In this document: piece after piece, positions 9,284 to 19,827 of the stretch
Position numbering within the stretch: the first letter of the stretch is position 1
How the letters are laid out: each line of letters starts with the position of its first letter
From: Lacrimispora xylanisolvens
Lineage (GTDB): Bacteria; Bacillota; Clostridia; Lachnospirales; Lachnospiraceae
NCBI GenBank assembly: GCA_017084465.1
Contig: CP070896.1
Span: forward strand, 4,019,501-4,083,500
DNA length: 64,000 bases
Reading direction: 5' to 3'
Made by a program: the position numbers and the translations under genes
The notes under the pieces: model-generated
Database searches by the model: none
Told to the model about the DNA's origin: nothing
Seen by the model: the letters and a program-made list of their open reading frames with translations, nothing else

Positions 9284-9982
9284 ATGGCAAGTGTTTTAGT
9301 AGTAGATGACGAAAAACTGATTGTAAAGGGAATGAGATTCAGTCTGGAGCAGGACGGTATGGAAGTGGACTGTGCCTATGACGGTGAGGAAGCCATTAAT
9401 CTGGCAAAGCAGAAGGAATACGATGTAGTGCTTTTGGATGTCATGCTTCCAAAGTTTGATGGGTATGAGGTTTGTCAGGCAATCCGGGAGTTTTCCGAGA
9501 TGCCCATCATTATGCTGACAGCCAAAGGCAACGATATGGATAAGATTCTGGGGCTTGAGTATGGAGCTGATGATTATATTACAAAGCCTTTTAACATTCT
9601 GGAAGTAAAAGCAAGAATTAAGGCAATTATGCGTAGAAACGCCAAGAAGGGGAGACGGGATAAAAAGGAAGACAGCCATCTGGTGACAGCCGGTGATTTA
9701 AAACTGGACCGGGATGCCAGAAGGGTCTTTATTGCAGAGAAGGAGATTAATTTAACAGCAAAGGAATTCGATCTTCTGGAGCTTTTAACCTGCAATCCCA
9801 GCAAAGTTTACAGCAGAGAACAGCTGCTTACTTATGTTTGGGGAAACAAGGCGATGGACACAGGTGATGTCCGTACTGTAGATGTTCATGTAAGGCGTCT
9901 GAGGGAGAAAATTGAGCCCAGCCCCAGCGATCCCAAATATGTGCATACGAAATGGGGCGTAGGATATTATTTCCGCGTCTAG
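9284..9982 (+). CDS. OmpR/PhoB-family response regulator, orphan
   Basis: A 232-residue two-component regulator. The receiver has the acidic pair DDE at residues 8-10, the phosphoacceptor Asp52 in LLDVMLP and the conserved Lys in ITKPF. The C-terminal winged helix includes LTAKEFDLLELL and VDVHVRRLREKIE. No sensor kinase gene lies beside it, so its partner and targets cannot be told from the window. It sits between comEA and the acyltransferase gene. Confidence 0.9.
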   Translation: MASVLVVDDEKLIVKGMRFSLEQDGMEVDCAYDGEEAINLAKQKEYDVVLLDVMLPKFDGYEVCQAIREFSEMPIIMLTAKGNDMDKILGLEYGADDYITKPFNILEVKARIKAIMRRNAKKGRRDKKEDSHLVTAGDLKLDRDARRVFIAEKEINLTAKEFDLLELLTCNPSKVYSREQLLTYVWGNKAMDTGDVRTVDVHVRRLREKIEPSPSDPKYVHTKWGVGYYFRV

Positions 9983-10053
9983 TTAAAAAAGGAGGATTTC
10001 TGCCGGGAGACCGGCGAGATCCGCCTTTTCTTAAATTAAGGAGTGCCGAAACG

Positions 10054-11911
10054 ATGAAGAAAAGCCCGCAGGGTGAACGATGGAGAAGGCTTGACAATAC
10101 GGCAAAGATTTTTCCTGTCATAGCCGATGAGAATTTAAGCAATGTGTTCCGGATCAGTGCCCAGTTAAAAAGTGAAGTGGTACCTGGAACCTTACAGAGA
10201 GCGTTAGAGGAAGTTCTGCCACAGTTTGAAGGATTTTCCGTGAAACTGAGGAGAGGCTTTTTCTGGTATTATTTTGAACACAACAGCCGGATGCCGGTCA
10301 TTGAACGGGAGACAACCTATCCCTGTAAGTATATTGACCCTCACAGCAACCAGCTTTTTTTATTCCGGGTCACTTATTTTGGCAGCCGGATCAATCTGGA
10401 AGTATTTCATGCTGTTACAGATGGATTGGGTGCTGTTAATTTTTTAAAGGCACTGGTTTACCGCTATCTGGATCTGGTAAAGGATTCAAGAACCGGTCAC
10501 AGAGCCCCCCCAGAAGATTTCTTCCGATGTTTCCATGAATGTGGAGGATAGTTATGTCCGTAACTATAGGAAGATCCGGAAACAGAAATACAGTTCTGCA
10601 AAAGCCTATCATATCACCGGGGAGCTGCTTTCTTTGGATGAGGAGAATATTCTTCACGGCTATATCGGTTTAAAAGAGATAAAGGCTGTAAGCAAGGGCT
10701 ACGGGGTCAGTATTACCCGTTTTTTAACTGCTGCACTGATCTGGTCCATTTATCTGGAGTATTTAAAAAAGAAGCCGTCTGAACAATCCATTGGAATCAG
10801 CATTCCCATTAATCTAAGGAATTTTTTTGGTTCTGAGACAATGGCGAATTTTTTTGCCGTGACTTTAGTGGAATTTCTTTCATCCAGAGAAAATCATACG
10901 TTTGAGGAGATACTACACGTGGTTTGTACCCAGATGGATGAAAAGATTACAAAAGAGAAGATGGAGGAGACCATTTCCTATAATGTTTCCAGTGAAAAGA
11001 AGTGGTATCTGCGCATTACTCCTCTTGTAATAAAATGGCTTGCTTTAAATCTGATATTCTGGAGGAACAATGGGGCATATACCATGACATTGTCAAACAT
11101 CGGTCCCATTGAGATGGATGAAGAATATGCAAAAGAGATTGAACGCTTTACCATGATGATCGGAGTTTCACGCAGACAGCCTATGAAATGCGGAGTCTGT
11201 TCCTATGGAGATGAAGTAAACGTTACCTTCAGCTCTGTTTTTCAGGATACAAGGCTTGCGGACGCGTTTTTTGGTTTTCTAAGGAAAGAAGGGATCCCGG
11301 TTGAACTGGAAAGCAATGGGGTGCCGGATCACAGAGATGATAAGGGGCAATATCCCCAGATTCGTTATGACAAGGAACGAATGAAAAAGATTGCCAATAT
11401 CTTTTACGGTATCATGATTCTTGCCGCGGTGATACTTGGTATCATTAACTTTGCTACCTATTCTGGCTCCATATGGTCAGTGATTGCAATTGCCTTAATG
11501 GCCTATTCCGTTATGACAGTCCGGTATTCCTTTATGCGCCATTCCAATCTGGCAGGGAAAGTTCTTATGCAGACCATAGCGGCAGAGATCGTATGGTTTG
11601 CTACTGATCATGTGACAGGGTACAGCGGCTGGTCTGTGAACTATGGGATACCAAGTACCATATTATTCGCTGACCTGGCGGTAGTGTTTTTGATTCTTGT
11701 TAACCGAATGAACTGGCAGAGCTATTTCATGTATCAGATTGCAGTTACTGTTTTCAGCTTTATTCCATTGATTCTATGGGCAGCAGGGCTGATTACCAGA
11801 CCGCTTCTGTCCATTGTGACAGTGGCAGTGACCGTTATAATTCTTGCAGTCACCATCGTTTTGGGAGACCGGAGAGTAAAGAACGAGCTGATCAGACGAT
11901 TTCATATATAG
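10054..11911 (+). CDS. Condensation/alcohol acetyltransferase-like enzyme with membrane tail (DUF6320-like; one frame break)
   Basis: The N-terminal part is a CoA-dependent acyltransferase of the condensation/alcohol acetyltransferase fold with the catalytic HxxxDG motif (HAVTDG). The C-terminal third has about six membrane helices and resembles DUF6320. ATG 10054 follows AAGGAG. The frame breaks in a C7 run (10505-10511); removing one C gives a continuous protein of about 619 residues. The pairing with an esterase gene 30 bases downstream suggests turnover of an ester or acylated lipid. The substrate is not known. Confidence 0.75.
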
Positions 11912-11940
11912 AACGTGCTGTCTGGAAAGGAGGTAGACAT

Positions 11941-12969
11941 ATGAGAAGAAAAAAAGTGAGTGTGATGGGAAATCTGGTGAGAGATATGATGCAGAATGTG
12001 ATGGAAACTTCGTTTAAGCAGCCATTCCAGAGCGGTGAACTGAGAAAAAATCCGGTGGAGCCCGCCTGGGTATGTCCGGCTGGATATGAATATGAAATTA
12101 TAGAAAAATATGATTTAAAGATGGAATATTTAAGACCTGTTGGAGTGGTTACAGGGCGCGTGATTCTTCAGCTTCACGGTGGCGGTTATATCGGTCCCAT
12201 GAAGAATATTTACCGGAGATTTGCAGTCCGGTATTCCAAGATCAGTTATGGAGGAGATGTTCTGACTCCGGATTACCGGGTTGCTCCGGAAGATCCCTAT
12301 CCGGCTGCTTTGCAGGATGCCGTTTCGGCTTACCAGTGGCTTTTGCAGGAGAAGGGGTATGCCCCTGAAAATATTGTAATAGCAGGAGATTCAGCTGGCG
12401 GAGGTTTAGGCCTTGCATTGGGCCTTTATTTAAAGGACAATCACCTGCCTCTTCCGGGAGGTTTTCTCACCATGTCTGCCTGGACGGACTTAACAAACAG
12501 CGGGGAAAGCTATCAGACTAATTATGAGCTGGATCCCCTTTTTGGTAATTCCACCCACAACATGCTTTACGATTCTACGTATATCGGAGAGGCGGATCCT
12601 ATGGAACCGTATATCTCGCCGCTGTTCGGAGACTTTAGCGGATTTCCTCCCGTACTGATGCAGGTGGGAAATTACGAGATACTGTTAAGCGACACTCTGA
12701 TGGTTGGTCAGAAGTTAAAAAAAGCTGGGGTGAAATGCCGGATATCCGTCTTTGAAGGAATGTTTCATGTATTCCAGATGGGGCTGGATCTAATTCCTGA
12801 GAGCCGGGAAGCCTGGGAGGAAGCAGAAGAATTCTTACGGATTGTTTATCATATTAGTGTAAAACCGGAAGGAAAAGTTGTCCGCAAAGTGAAGACTGGG
12901 CAAAAACGGTCTGCGCGAGATATTACTGAATTTTTAATTGCTATGATGAAGAAAGAACTGAATGGATAG
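11941..12969 (+). CDS. Alpha/beta hydrolase of the hormone-sensitive lipase family
   Basis: The HGGGY oxyanion motif, the nucleophile elbow GDSAGGG, a catalytic Asp (LLSD) and His (FHVFQ) identify an HSL-type carboxylesterase. It has 342 residues, no signal peptide and is probably cytoplasmic. ATG 11941 directly follows AAAGGAGGTAGACAT; the frame is open further upstream but inside the acyltransferase gene. It is likely co-transcribed with the acyltransferase, and rlmH follows 11 bases later. Confidence 0.85.
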   Translation: MRRKKVSVMGNLVRDMMQNVMETSFKQPFQSGELRKNPVEPAWVCPAGYEYEIIEKYDLKMEYLRPVGVVTGRVILQLHGGGYIGPMKNIYRRFAVRYSKISYGGDVLTPDYRVAPEDPYPAALQDAVSAYQWLLQEKGYAPENIVIAGDSAGGGLGLALGLYLKDNHLPLPGGFLTMSAWTDLTNSGESYQTNYELDPLFGNSTHNMLYDSTYIGEADPMEPYISPLFGDFSGFPPVLMQVGNYEILLSDTLMVGQKLKKAGVKCRISVFEGMFHVFQMGLDLIPESREAWEEAEEFLRIVYHISVKPEGKVVRKVKTGQKRSARDITEFLIAMMKKELNG

Positions 12970-12980
12970 AGGAGATACGA

Positions 12981-13460
12981 ATGAAGATCACACTGGTGAC
13001 TGTGGGGAAGATAAAAGAAAAGTTTTATACTGATGCCATAGCCGAATACAGCAAGCGACTGAGCCGCTACTGCAAGCTTGAGATGATTCAGGTGGCAGAT
13101 GAGAAGACACCTGATCATGCCAGTGAGACGGTGGAACGGCAGATTAAGGAGAAGGAAGGCGAGAGAATCCTTCTTTCCATAAAGGAAGGCGCCTATGTGA
13201 TCGCTCTGGCCATTGACGGAGATACCCCGGATTCAGTAAAGCTGTCAGAAAAAATAGCGGCTCTTGGAGTGGGCGGGGTAAGCCAGATTGTATTTATTAT
13301 CGGTGGTTCCCTTGGGCTGGCTGACGCTGTGTTAAAGCGGGCTGATTACAAGCTGAGCTTCTCTAACATGACGTTTCCCCATCAGTTGATGCGGGTGATT
13401 TTGCTGGAACAGATTTATCGGAGTTATCGGATTATGAATGGGGAACCGTATCATAAATAA
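12981..13460 (+). CDS. rlmH: RlmH, 23S rRNA pseudouridine-1915 N3-methyltransferase
   Basis: RlmH is a SPOUT-fold SAM methyltransferase acting on pseudouridine 1915 in 23S rRNA of assembled ribosomes. The protein has 159 residues, the normal length, with the SAM-knot sequences [11 protein letters not shown] and the C-terminal [20 protein letters not shown] and [12 protein letters not shown] strong terminator follows. Confidence 0.96.
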   Translation: MKITLVTVGKIKEKFYTDAIAEYSKRLSRYCKLEMIQVADEKTPDHASETVERQIKEKEGERILLSIKEGAYVIALAIDGDTPDSVKLSEKIAALGVGGVSQIVFIIGGSLGLADAVLKRADYKLSFSNMTFPHQLMRVILLEQIYRSYRIMNGEPYHK

Positions 13461-13487
13461 AAATAATGTAACAAGGCTATTCAGCCA

Positions 13488-13532
13488 CAGAGCTTATTAC
13501 ACAATAATAGTGTGACGGGCTCTGTTTTTTTT
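13488..13532 (+). terminator. Rho-independent terminator after rlmH
   Basis: CAGAGC pairs with GCTCTG, with an inner CAC/GTG stem, followed by eight T. Confidence 0.75.
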
Positions 13533-13538
13533 CTGTAA

Positions 13539-13862
13539 TTATTCAATCTCCGACTCTTTAAAAATTGCATAAACTACATCTAGTTTTATTCCATCGTCAA
13601 ACTTCTCAACGTCTTTATATATCACCTGTATTTTATCGTCAGCAGAAACATCTGGTATGCCATCAGCAGAAACCACTTTTTTGGGAACCCAAACTTTATC
13701 GCCCAAGTTTTTTATAGGTTCGCCTTCATTTGGAATTACTATAAAGTAAGAATCAGCGACTTCTGAAACAATTCCTTTAAAGTATTCTTCCTTTTTTTCA
13801 TTGCTACACCCGGTTAATAATAACAAAATAATGATTAATGCGATCAATATTTTTTTTACTAT
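13539..13862 (-). CDS. Small lipoprotein of unknown function, apparent ATA start
   Basis: About 107 residues with a lipoprotein signal: a basic start (VKK), a long Leu/Ile core and the lipobox LTGC. The soluble part has alternating beta-like segments and resembles small DUF3221-type lipoproteins only loosely. The first conventional in-frame start is a TTG at 13847, which would remove the two lysines and has no ribosome binding site. In contrast an ATA at 13860-13862 lies seven bases after AAAGAGGT, and an in-frame stop lies just beyond. Either ATA is the start or the base is a misread ATG. The gene is AT-rich and alone on its strand. Confidence 0.6.
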   Translation of the reverse strand: MVKKILIALIIILLLLTGCSNEKKEEYFKGIVSEVADSYFIVIPNEGEPIKNLGDKVWVPKKVVSADGIPDVSADDKIQVIYKDVEKFDDGIKLDVVYAIFKESEIE

Positions 13863-14148
13863 AGTTTACACCTCTTTTCTCTATAGTTAATTATTTCAGC
13901 TATATTAAATCCTTTCGCGTATTGTGAGCCTCATTTTATATCAATTTATATAATTATATCAAGTTCCTCGTGCGACTGCTATACTCAGTGCATATTTTTT
14001 ATATTTTTTCTGCTATATCTGTTAATAATTATACACTGTTGGAAATAGGTATTTATTATCCGTTTAGATTTTATTCCTGGACTATGGCGGGAAGAAATTT
14101 ATATTCAAAATAAGTGTAAAAAATACTGAATATAATCCACACAAACAG
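13863..14148. other. AT-rich intergenic region without recognisable gene
   Basis: Between the lipoprotein and the LysR promoter I see only AT-rich DNA, the lipoprotein ribosome binding site at 13870-13879 and no open frame with family character on either strand. Confidence 0.5.
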
Positions 14149-14177
14149 TTGTCAAATCTTGTCGTTTTTTGTATAAT
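14149..14177 (+). promoter_or_regulatory. Sigma-A promoter of the LysR gene
   Basis: TTGTCA at 14149 and TATAAT at 14172 with a 17-base spacer, about 50 bases before the start at 14228. Confidence 0.75.
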
Positions 14178-14227
14178 ATACATAGATAAAGCTGTTGTAT
14201 TTTAAACAAAATATAGGGGGGATCTGC

Positions 14228-15112
14228 ATGAATTTGCCGCAGTTATATTATTTCATAAAATTAGCAGAATTACAGCATTATACGAAAGCCGCAAAAGAAC
14301 TTTACATTGCTCAGCCCTCATTAAGTGACTCGATTGCTTCACTGGAAAGTGAGCTTGGAATATCCTTGTTTCAGAAAAAAGGACGTAATGTAACACTGAC
14401 AAAATACGGAGAAGAATTTTATATCCATGTATCCCAGGCGCTAAACGAACTGGAACGGGGAATAGCCACCATGAAGATGCATTCTGGTCAACTGGGGGGT
14501 ACCATTGATGTAGGATGTATCCCCACTTTATTAGGTGATTTTCTTCCGACTGCAATTCAAAATTACATGAAAAAGAATCCCCAGGCGAAATTTAACATAT
14601 TCCAGGGGATGTCTATTGAGGTTGCTCATGGGGTAGCGGCTGGAAAATATGACCTGGGTTTTTGTTCCTTGGTGGAAGACGAGCCTGATCTTTTATTTGT
14701 TCCCATTATGGCACAGGAGCTGGTTTTGATTGTTAACGACGCCCATCCCCTTGCAGGAAGAAAAGAATTATGTTTAAGCGAATTAAAGAATTATAATCTT
14801 ACTACATATCGTGATTGCATCCCTATCGGAAAGGTTGTCCGAAATCTATTGCAGCAGCATGAGGTGGAAGCGACGTTTTCTTATGATGATGAAATTTCCA
14901 TCGGAGGTGTGATATCAGAGACAAATCTGGCAGCTATTGTTGCCCGCACTCCCTTTTTAAAACAATTTGATAATCTGGTACTGATTCCACTGTCAGATGT
15001 ACCAAAGGATACCCGCCTGATTTATATGACATTCAGCAGAAAGAATTTCGTTTCCTCCTCTGTGGAAGCATTTGCGGATTTCATTGTGGCGCACGAGATG
15101 AATCTGCCGTAG
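14228..15112 (+). CDS. LysR-family transcriptional regulator
   Basis: The N-terminal winged helix reads YYFIKLAELQHYTKAAKEL and AQPSLSDSIASLE, followed by a type 2 periplasmic-binding-like effector domain. Length is 294 residues from ATG 14228, which follows a GGGGGAT site; an earlier in-frame TTG lies too close to the promoter. It faces the acyl-CoA operon tail to tail, with one shared terminator between them. It is the obvious candidate regulator of that operon, sensing its acid or CoA substrate, but this is inference from position. Confidence 0.88.
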   Translation: MNLPQLYYFIKLAELQHYTKAAKELYIAQPSLSDSIASLESELGISLFQKKGRNVTLTKYGEEFYIHVSQALNELERGIATMKMHSGQLGGTIDVGCIPTLLGDFLPTAIQNYMKKNPQAKFNIFQGMSIEVAHGVAAGKYDLGFCSLVEDEPDLLFVPIMAQELVLIVNDAHPLAGRKELCLSELKNYNLTTYRDCIPIGKVVRNLLQQHEVEATFSYDDEISIGGVISETNLAAIVARTPFLKQFDNLVLIPLSDVPKDTRLIYMTFSRKNFVSSSVEAFADFIVAHEMNLP

Positions 15113-15147
15113 CCGGGCAGACAGGATGGAGCAAAAGGGTTAAACAT

Positions 15148-15186
15148 AAAACAGCGGTATGCTGCCAAAAGCGCATACCGCTGTTT
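15148..15186. terminator. Bidirectional terminator between LysR and permease genes
   Basis: AAACAGCGGTATGC and GCATACCGCTGTTT are perfect inverted arms with A-rich and T-rich flanks, suited to terminate the two convergent units. Confidence 0.75.
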
Positions 15187-15216
15187 CTATATCATAGACG
15201 ATTGATCCAAAACAGA

Positions 15217-16516
15217 TTATACAATACCCACTGTCGCCATAAGTGCAATTACCAGACCAGCAATAAATGCAGGAATCATGGTACCTAAAATAATATGTTT
15301 ATAGCTTTCCTTTAAGCTGCATCCGCAGATAGACATGGTGAGGATTGCAACGGAGGAGTTTGGCAGTTTATTTAAAATCAGAGCAGATTCTGTTACAATG
15401 CGGTGAAGAGCAGCAACATTGACTCCCATATCAACAAATGCTTTACCAAAGCTCTCCATGAAGATGGTTTCACCTGAAATTGCGGAACCGGTCAGTCCGG
15501 TCAGCACCGTTGTGCCGAAAAATGCCTTCAGATATGCGGGCATATTCATGGCAAGCACTGCCTGCTGCAGCTGCTGGAATGCAGGAGAAGCACCTAAAAC
15601 CTTGGAAAGTCCCATTACTGCAGCAACCGTAAGCATGGAATTTAAGCCGGAGCTGCTACCGGTTTTAATGGAAGTTTTCATGTTCTTAATCCGTTTTAAC
15701 TGGGTGCAGATAATTAACAGGATACCAATTACCAGAGAGAACATAATGCTTGGGGAAGTTCCCCAGCTGGAGGTTGCAACTACACAGCCTAAAACAAGGA
15801 CAAAAGGAAGAACGGACATGAATATTCCAGGAAGTTCCTCTTCCGAAACGGCTGTCTGCTGTGTCTTATACATGGCAAGAAGCTGTTCCGGTGTGTTGTT
15901 TTTCAAACTCTGCTTTTGTGCATAATTAAAATACAGGAAGTAAGAAACAGCAAGGATCGCGGTAAATACAAAGGAAAGAAGAGGCGCTGATCCAAGGGAG
16001 GTATTTAAATATTTACTTGGCAGTACATTGCAGATATCTAAGGAATAGGCAAAACCATTGGCAGAAGCACCGCCGCCCAAAAGAAGGAAAGGAAGCACCC
16101 GCCGGTCCATTTTATTTTCATATAAAAGGTTATCGGCAATGGGGTAAAGAACAAATACCATAATATAACCGTTGATACCAAGCAGAGTGATGAAAAATGT
16201 ACAGATCAGGATGACCAGACCTACCATTTTCGTTCCCAGCTTCTTTGTCAGTGTCTGGGCGATTTTTGTTGCCAGACCTGTTTCTAGAACAAGCTGACCA
16301 AAGACCCCGCCAAGCCCCAGGATTAAAAAACCAGGAGGCTACAAAGCCACCGGCACCGCCGGAAAATGTGGTCAGAAACCCTTCCTTAAGATCCAGTCCG
16401 CTTGTGACCAGAATAATGGCTGCCGTGATCACCGTCGCTGTTATCATATCGATGCCCTTGATAATCATTACAACTAAAAGTGCAATGGCAATAATAAGAC
16501 CAATTGTAGCTAACAT
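15217..16516 (-). CDS. GntP-like carboxylate permease (one frame break)
   Basis: An integral membrane protein of about 432 residues with 10-12 hydrophobic segments, organised like GntP/citrate-type organic acid permeases (for example GLGGVFGQLVLETGLATKIA near residue 65 and GSAISGETIFMESFG in the second half). The frame breaks at 16325-16330, an A6 run on the plus strand; removing one base joins FLILGLGGVFGQ to the rest. It is the last gene of the acyl-CoA operon and probably imports the organic acid that the operon activates. The substrate is unknown. Confidence 0.75.
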
Positions 16517-16565
16517 AATGTTCCCTCCAATATTTATATAGTCTGTCAGTCAGGAAAACTCTTCA

Positions 16566-17120
16566 TTAAGCTTTCTCATTTGCACCGGACTGCCACTGCG
16601 CCGTCATTTTATCAAGCGGAATCGCAGTCAGCCCTGTTTCCCTGGAATAGGAATAGATTACAAATCCACGTTTACAGCGGAAGACGCATTCCAGGCATGG
16701 GTCTTCATCGCAATAGGCAAAGGCATCGGTGTCTGCCAGGGAAAAAACAAGAGGAGGACGCTTTGTCTTAGGTAAATATTTTAAGTACCCCCCGGTAAAC
16801 GTTTTTAAATACATCCACTCCGGCATATATTCCGGCTTTAGTGCTTCCCAGAATACTTCCACGGCGTTGTCATTGTAGCCGCCGGTGATTCGATAGTTTA
16901 AGTGAATCTTATCGTTTACCAGGTCTGGTGATTCCAGTATTAAATGGACCGCTTTGGAACCACAGCATAAAATTTCCGTTTCACCAGGGGAAGTAACAGC
17001 AATGGCGGGAAACAGTCCGCCGCATGTTTCGCATCGGTAAAAGGTTACTTCCGGACACTGGTTAGCCGGAGGTTTTCGTGTGTCACGGCATCTTCTCGGT
17101 CCGAATGTTTGTTGAGTCAT
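16566..17120 (-). CDS. Desulforedoxin-like cysteine-rich protein
   Basis: 184 residues. The N-terminal third has YRCETCGG followed by LCCGS, the CxxC...CC spacing of the desulforedoxin / desulfoferrodoxin N-domain that binds one iron through four cysteines. A second cysteine group, CxxxxCxxCxxxC (CDEDPCLECVFRC), lies near residues 136-149. The middle segment (residues 55-120) is beta-rich and I do not recognise it. It starts six bases after the acyl-CoA ligase stop and is part of the operon, so an electron-transfer role with EtfAB and the dehydrogenases is plausible but unproven. Confidence 0.65.
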   Translation of the reverse strand: MTQQTFGPRRCRDTRKPPANQCPEVTFYRCETCGGLFPAIAVTSPGETEILCCGSKAVHLILESPDLVNDKIHLNYRITGGYNDNAVEVFWEALKPEYMPEWMYLKTFTGGYLKYLPKTKRPPLVFSLADTDAFAYCDEDPCLECVFRCKRGFVIYSYSRETGLTAIPLDKMTAQWQSGANEKA

Positions 17121-17126
17121 AGCCTG

Positions 17127-18761
17127 TCACCCCTTCATCCGTTTTAACAGCTCTTCCCGCAGCAGATATTTTTTTACTTTTCCACTGCCAGTGTGAGGAA
17201 TTCGTTTAATAATTTCCAGACGTTCCGGCCAGAAGCGTTTGGATATGCGGTGCTCTTTTAAATAGTCTATTACATCTGTCAGAGACAGGTTTTCAAACCC
17301 TTTTGCAACAACCACAAAAGCACAGATCCGTTCCCCCAGACGTTCATCAGGCATACCAATGACGGTATGGTCCAGAATTCCGGGACAGCCTTCTAAATTA
17401 TCATTGATTTCATTGGAATTTAAATTTTCTCCGCCACGGACGATCATATCTTTCTTTCTTCCGATAATCCGTATGTTTCCGTCTTCATCCATAACGCAGA
17501 GATCTCCGCTGTGAAACCAGCCGTCATCGTCAAGGACTTCATCGGTAATTTCCCGGTTTTTTAAATATCCCACAAATACATTGGGTCCTCTTGACAATTC
17601 TTCTCCAGCAGTTCCTATAGGAACATCAGCACCGTTTTCATCCACCACACGGATCTCAACTCCTTCCAGGGGTTTTCCAGAAGTAGTTCCATTCAGCCTT
17701 AATGCGTCACAGGGTCTGACAAAAACATGGGGAACACTCTCCGTAGAACCATATACCTCACATAGAAGTATCCCATAATCCCATGCTTTTTGTACCATAT
17801 AGCCCGGAACAGGTGCACCGCCGCATAAATAGAATTTAAGAGAGGGGATAGCACCTCCGTTGGTCTCTAAATCTCTTAAAATATCATAGATAAAAGGAGT
17901 GGCACCCATGGAATAAGTACAAGCCTCCAGGTTCATTAAATCAATGGCTTCCCGACAGCAGTATTTCTGCTGTAAAACCACCTTCGCACCTGTGAGCATG
18001 GGAGCAATAATCCCATGGTGAAAACCGGTTGCATGATTGAGAGGAGCGGGCATAAACATAATATCGTCCATTGAGATCCCCAGCTCCCGGTTAAAGGTTT
18101 CCTCACTGTAACGGATGTTATCATGAGATAAAATCACACCCTTTGAACCGCAGGTAGTTCCGGAGGTTCCAAGAATGGCAGCAATATCCTGCCCAGTCTG
18201 CCGGGCACAATCCTCCATCCTTAATGGTTCGTAATCTTTTAGAATATTCTTCCAGGAATAACAGCTGCTTTTTTTCTCCCTGGTCTGATCCAGCAAAACC
18301 ACTGCACGAAGACTGTTAATATGAGGAAGTGCTGATTCAATCATTTCCTCATAATCGGTCTTGTGAAAGCAAGTGGGAGCAAAGTAGGCTTTCGCCTGGG
18401 TTAAATTTAAGCAGCGGACCAGTTCCTTTTCCTCGTAAGACATGGCAATTGGATGGGCAGCGGCACCCACCTTAAAGCAGGCAATGGTAATTACTGCAAA
18501 TTCGCTCCAGATGGGAATCTGATAGGAAACCACATCACCGGGGCCGATTCCCTGGGAACGGAGAAAGGCCGCCACTTTGGAAGCGGCCTCATCCATCTGC
18601 CTGTATGTATATCGGCCTCCTCTGTCATCAACTACATATTCCCGGTCCGGATATTTTCTCACTGACTCATGAAAGCAGTCAGCAAGTGTCCGGTCCGACC
18701 AGAATCCATTCTTCAAATACTGAAGTTTTAAATCAGGATTTATTTTTATTTCTTCAAGCAT
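17127..18761 (-). CDS. AMP-forming acyl-CoA synthetase (CaiC-like)
   Basis: 544 residues of the adenylate-forming ANL superfamily, converting a carboxylic acid, ATP and CoA to acyl-CoA. Motifs: P-loop GTSGTTCGSKG, VYGSTES, GWFHSGD, the hinge GRKKDMIVRGGENL and the catalytic Lys near the C-terminus in TGSGKVKK. The family includes CaiC and aromatic acid-CoA ligases; the substrate cannot be read from the sequence. It lies between etfA and the desulforedoxin-like gene. Confidence 0.87.
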   Translation of the reverse strand: MLEEIKINPDLKLQYLKNGFWSDRTLADCFHESVRKYPDREYVVDDRGGRYTYRQMDEAASKVAAFLRSQGIGPGDVVSYQIPIWSEFAVITIACFKVGAAAHPIAMSYEEKELVRCLNLTQAKAYFAPTCFHKTDYEEMIESALPHINSLRAVVLLDQTREKKSSCYSWKNILKDYEPLRMEDCARQTGQDIAAILGTSGTTCGSKGVILSHDNIRYSEETFNRELGISMDDIMFMPAPLNHATGFHHGIIAPMLTGAKVVLQQKYCCREAIDLMNLEACTYSMGATPFIYDILRDLETNGGAIPSLKFYLCGGAPVPGYMVQKAWDYGILLCEVYGSTESVPHVFVRPCDALRLNGTTSGKPLEGVEIRVVDENGADVPIGTAGEELSRGPNVFVGYLKNREITDEVLDDDGWFHSGDLCVMDEDGNIRIIGRKKDMIVRGGENLNSNEINDNLEGCPGILDHTVIGMPDERLGERICAFVVVAKGFENLSLTDVIDYLKEHRISKRFWPERLEIIKRIPHTGSGKVKKYLLREELLKRMKG

Positions 18762-18802
18762 AACCCTTCTCCTTGGAAATGAAGAGCAGAGGTATGATAA
18801 AG

Positions 18803-19811
18803 TTATCCCTGCTGCCTCGCCTTCAGCTCTTTGACAAGAGCAGGAACCACTTCAAATAAATCGCCAATGATGCAATAGTCCGCAACCTCGAAAATAGGAG
18901 CGGTTTCATCCTTGTTAATGGCAATGATGGTTCCTGACTCACTCATTCCGGCTACATGCTGCACTGCCCCTGAAATACCGCAGGCAAAATATATTTTAGG
19001 GGAAACGGTAGCGCCCGTCTGTCCGACCTGCTTGCTCTGAGGCATCCAGCCTGCATCGACAGCAGCGCGGGAACAGCCTACAGTACCGCAAAGTGCATCC
19101 GCCAATTCCTTTAATACAGAAAAGTTTTCTGCAGACTTCATACCCCGGCCTCCGGAAACGATAATTTCAGCCTCATCAAGCCGAATATCATTGTCTTCAC
19201 AGGCTTTGATAAAGTCAATTACCTTAGTCCGGATCTCCTGGGCCGGAGTGGAGATTTCTTCCCGGATCACAACCGGTTTATTGTCCGGATTCTTTTCCGG
19301 TTTTTTAAATGCTCCCGGTCTGCAGGTACCCATCTGAGGTCTGGTTTCACTGCAAAGAATCTGAGCATATAAATTGCCTCCGAAAGCAGGACGTTCCCAG
19401 ACAACATTGCCGGTTTCCTCATCAACGCTGAGGGCGGTACAGTCTGCAGTCAGACCGGTGCGCAGGCTTACCGCGATTTTGGATCCTAAATCTCTGCCGT
19501 TTACGGTTGCACCAACTAAGATCGTATTGGGCTGATACTTTTCACACAGTTTTAAATACATTTCCATAGGCATCGGCAGAGTAATCTTCGTATTCCGCTC
19601 CTTCTACCACATAAATTTTATCGGCACCATATTCTCGGGCGGCTTTTACGGCCTCTTTGGTATCATTTCCGATTACTACTGCACAAAGATCCTGTTTTAA
19701 ACCTTCTGCCAGTTTTCTGCCCTGACCTAAAAGTTCCAGACCCACGCTTTTTGGCTGGTCTTTAAAACATTCAACAAATACCCATACATCCTTCCATGCT
19801 TCAAAACTCAT
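18803..19811 (-). CDS. etfA: EtfA, electron transfer flavoprotein alpha subunit (one frame break)
   Basis: EtfA binds FAD and with EtfB shuttles electrons to or from acyl-CoA dehydrogenases. The C-terminal FAD domain is clear: [38 protein letters not shown] and [13 protein letters not shown]. The frame breaks near 19560-19575 (GATGCCTATGG); removing one C gives [16 protein letters not shown]. It has no N-terminal ferredoxin domain, unlike the CarE subunit of Acetobacterium. It starts 16 bases after etfB. Confidence 0.88.
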
Positions 19812-19827
19812 TTTCTTCGGCCTCCTT

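Noticed and set aside
9296..9679. Long minus-strand open frame inside the response regulator
   Set aside because: It mirrors the codons of a clearly conserved gene, has no family character and no ribosome binding site.
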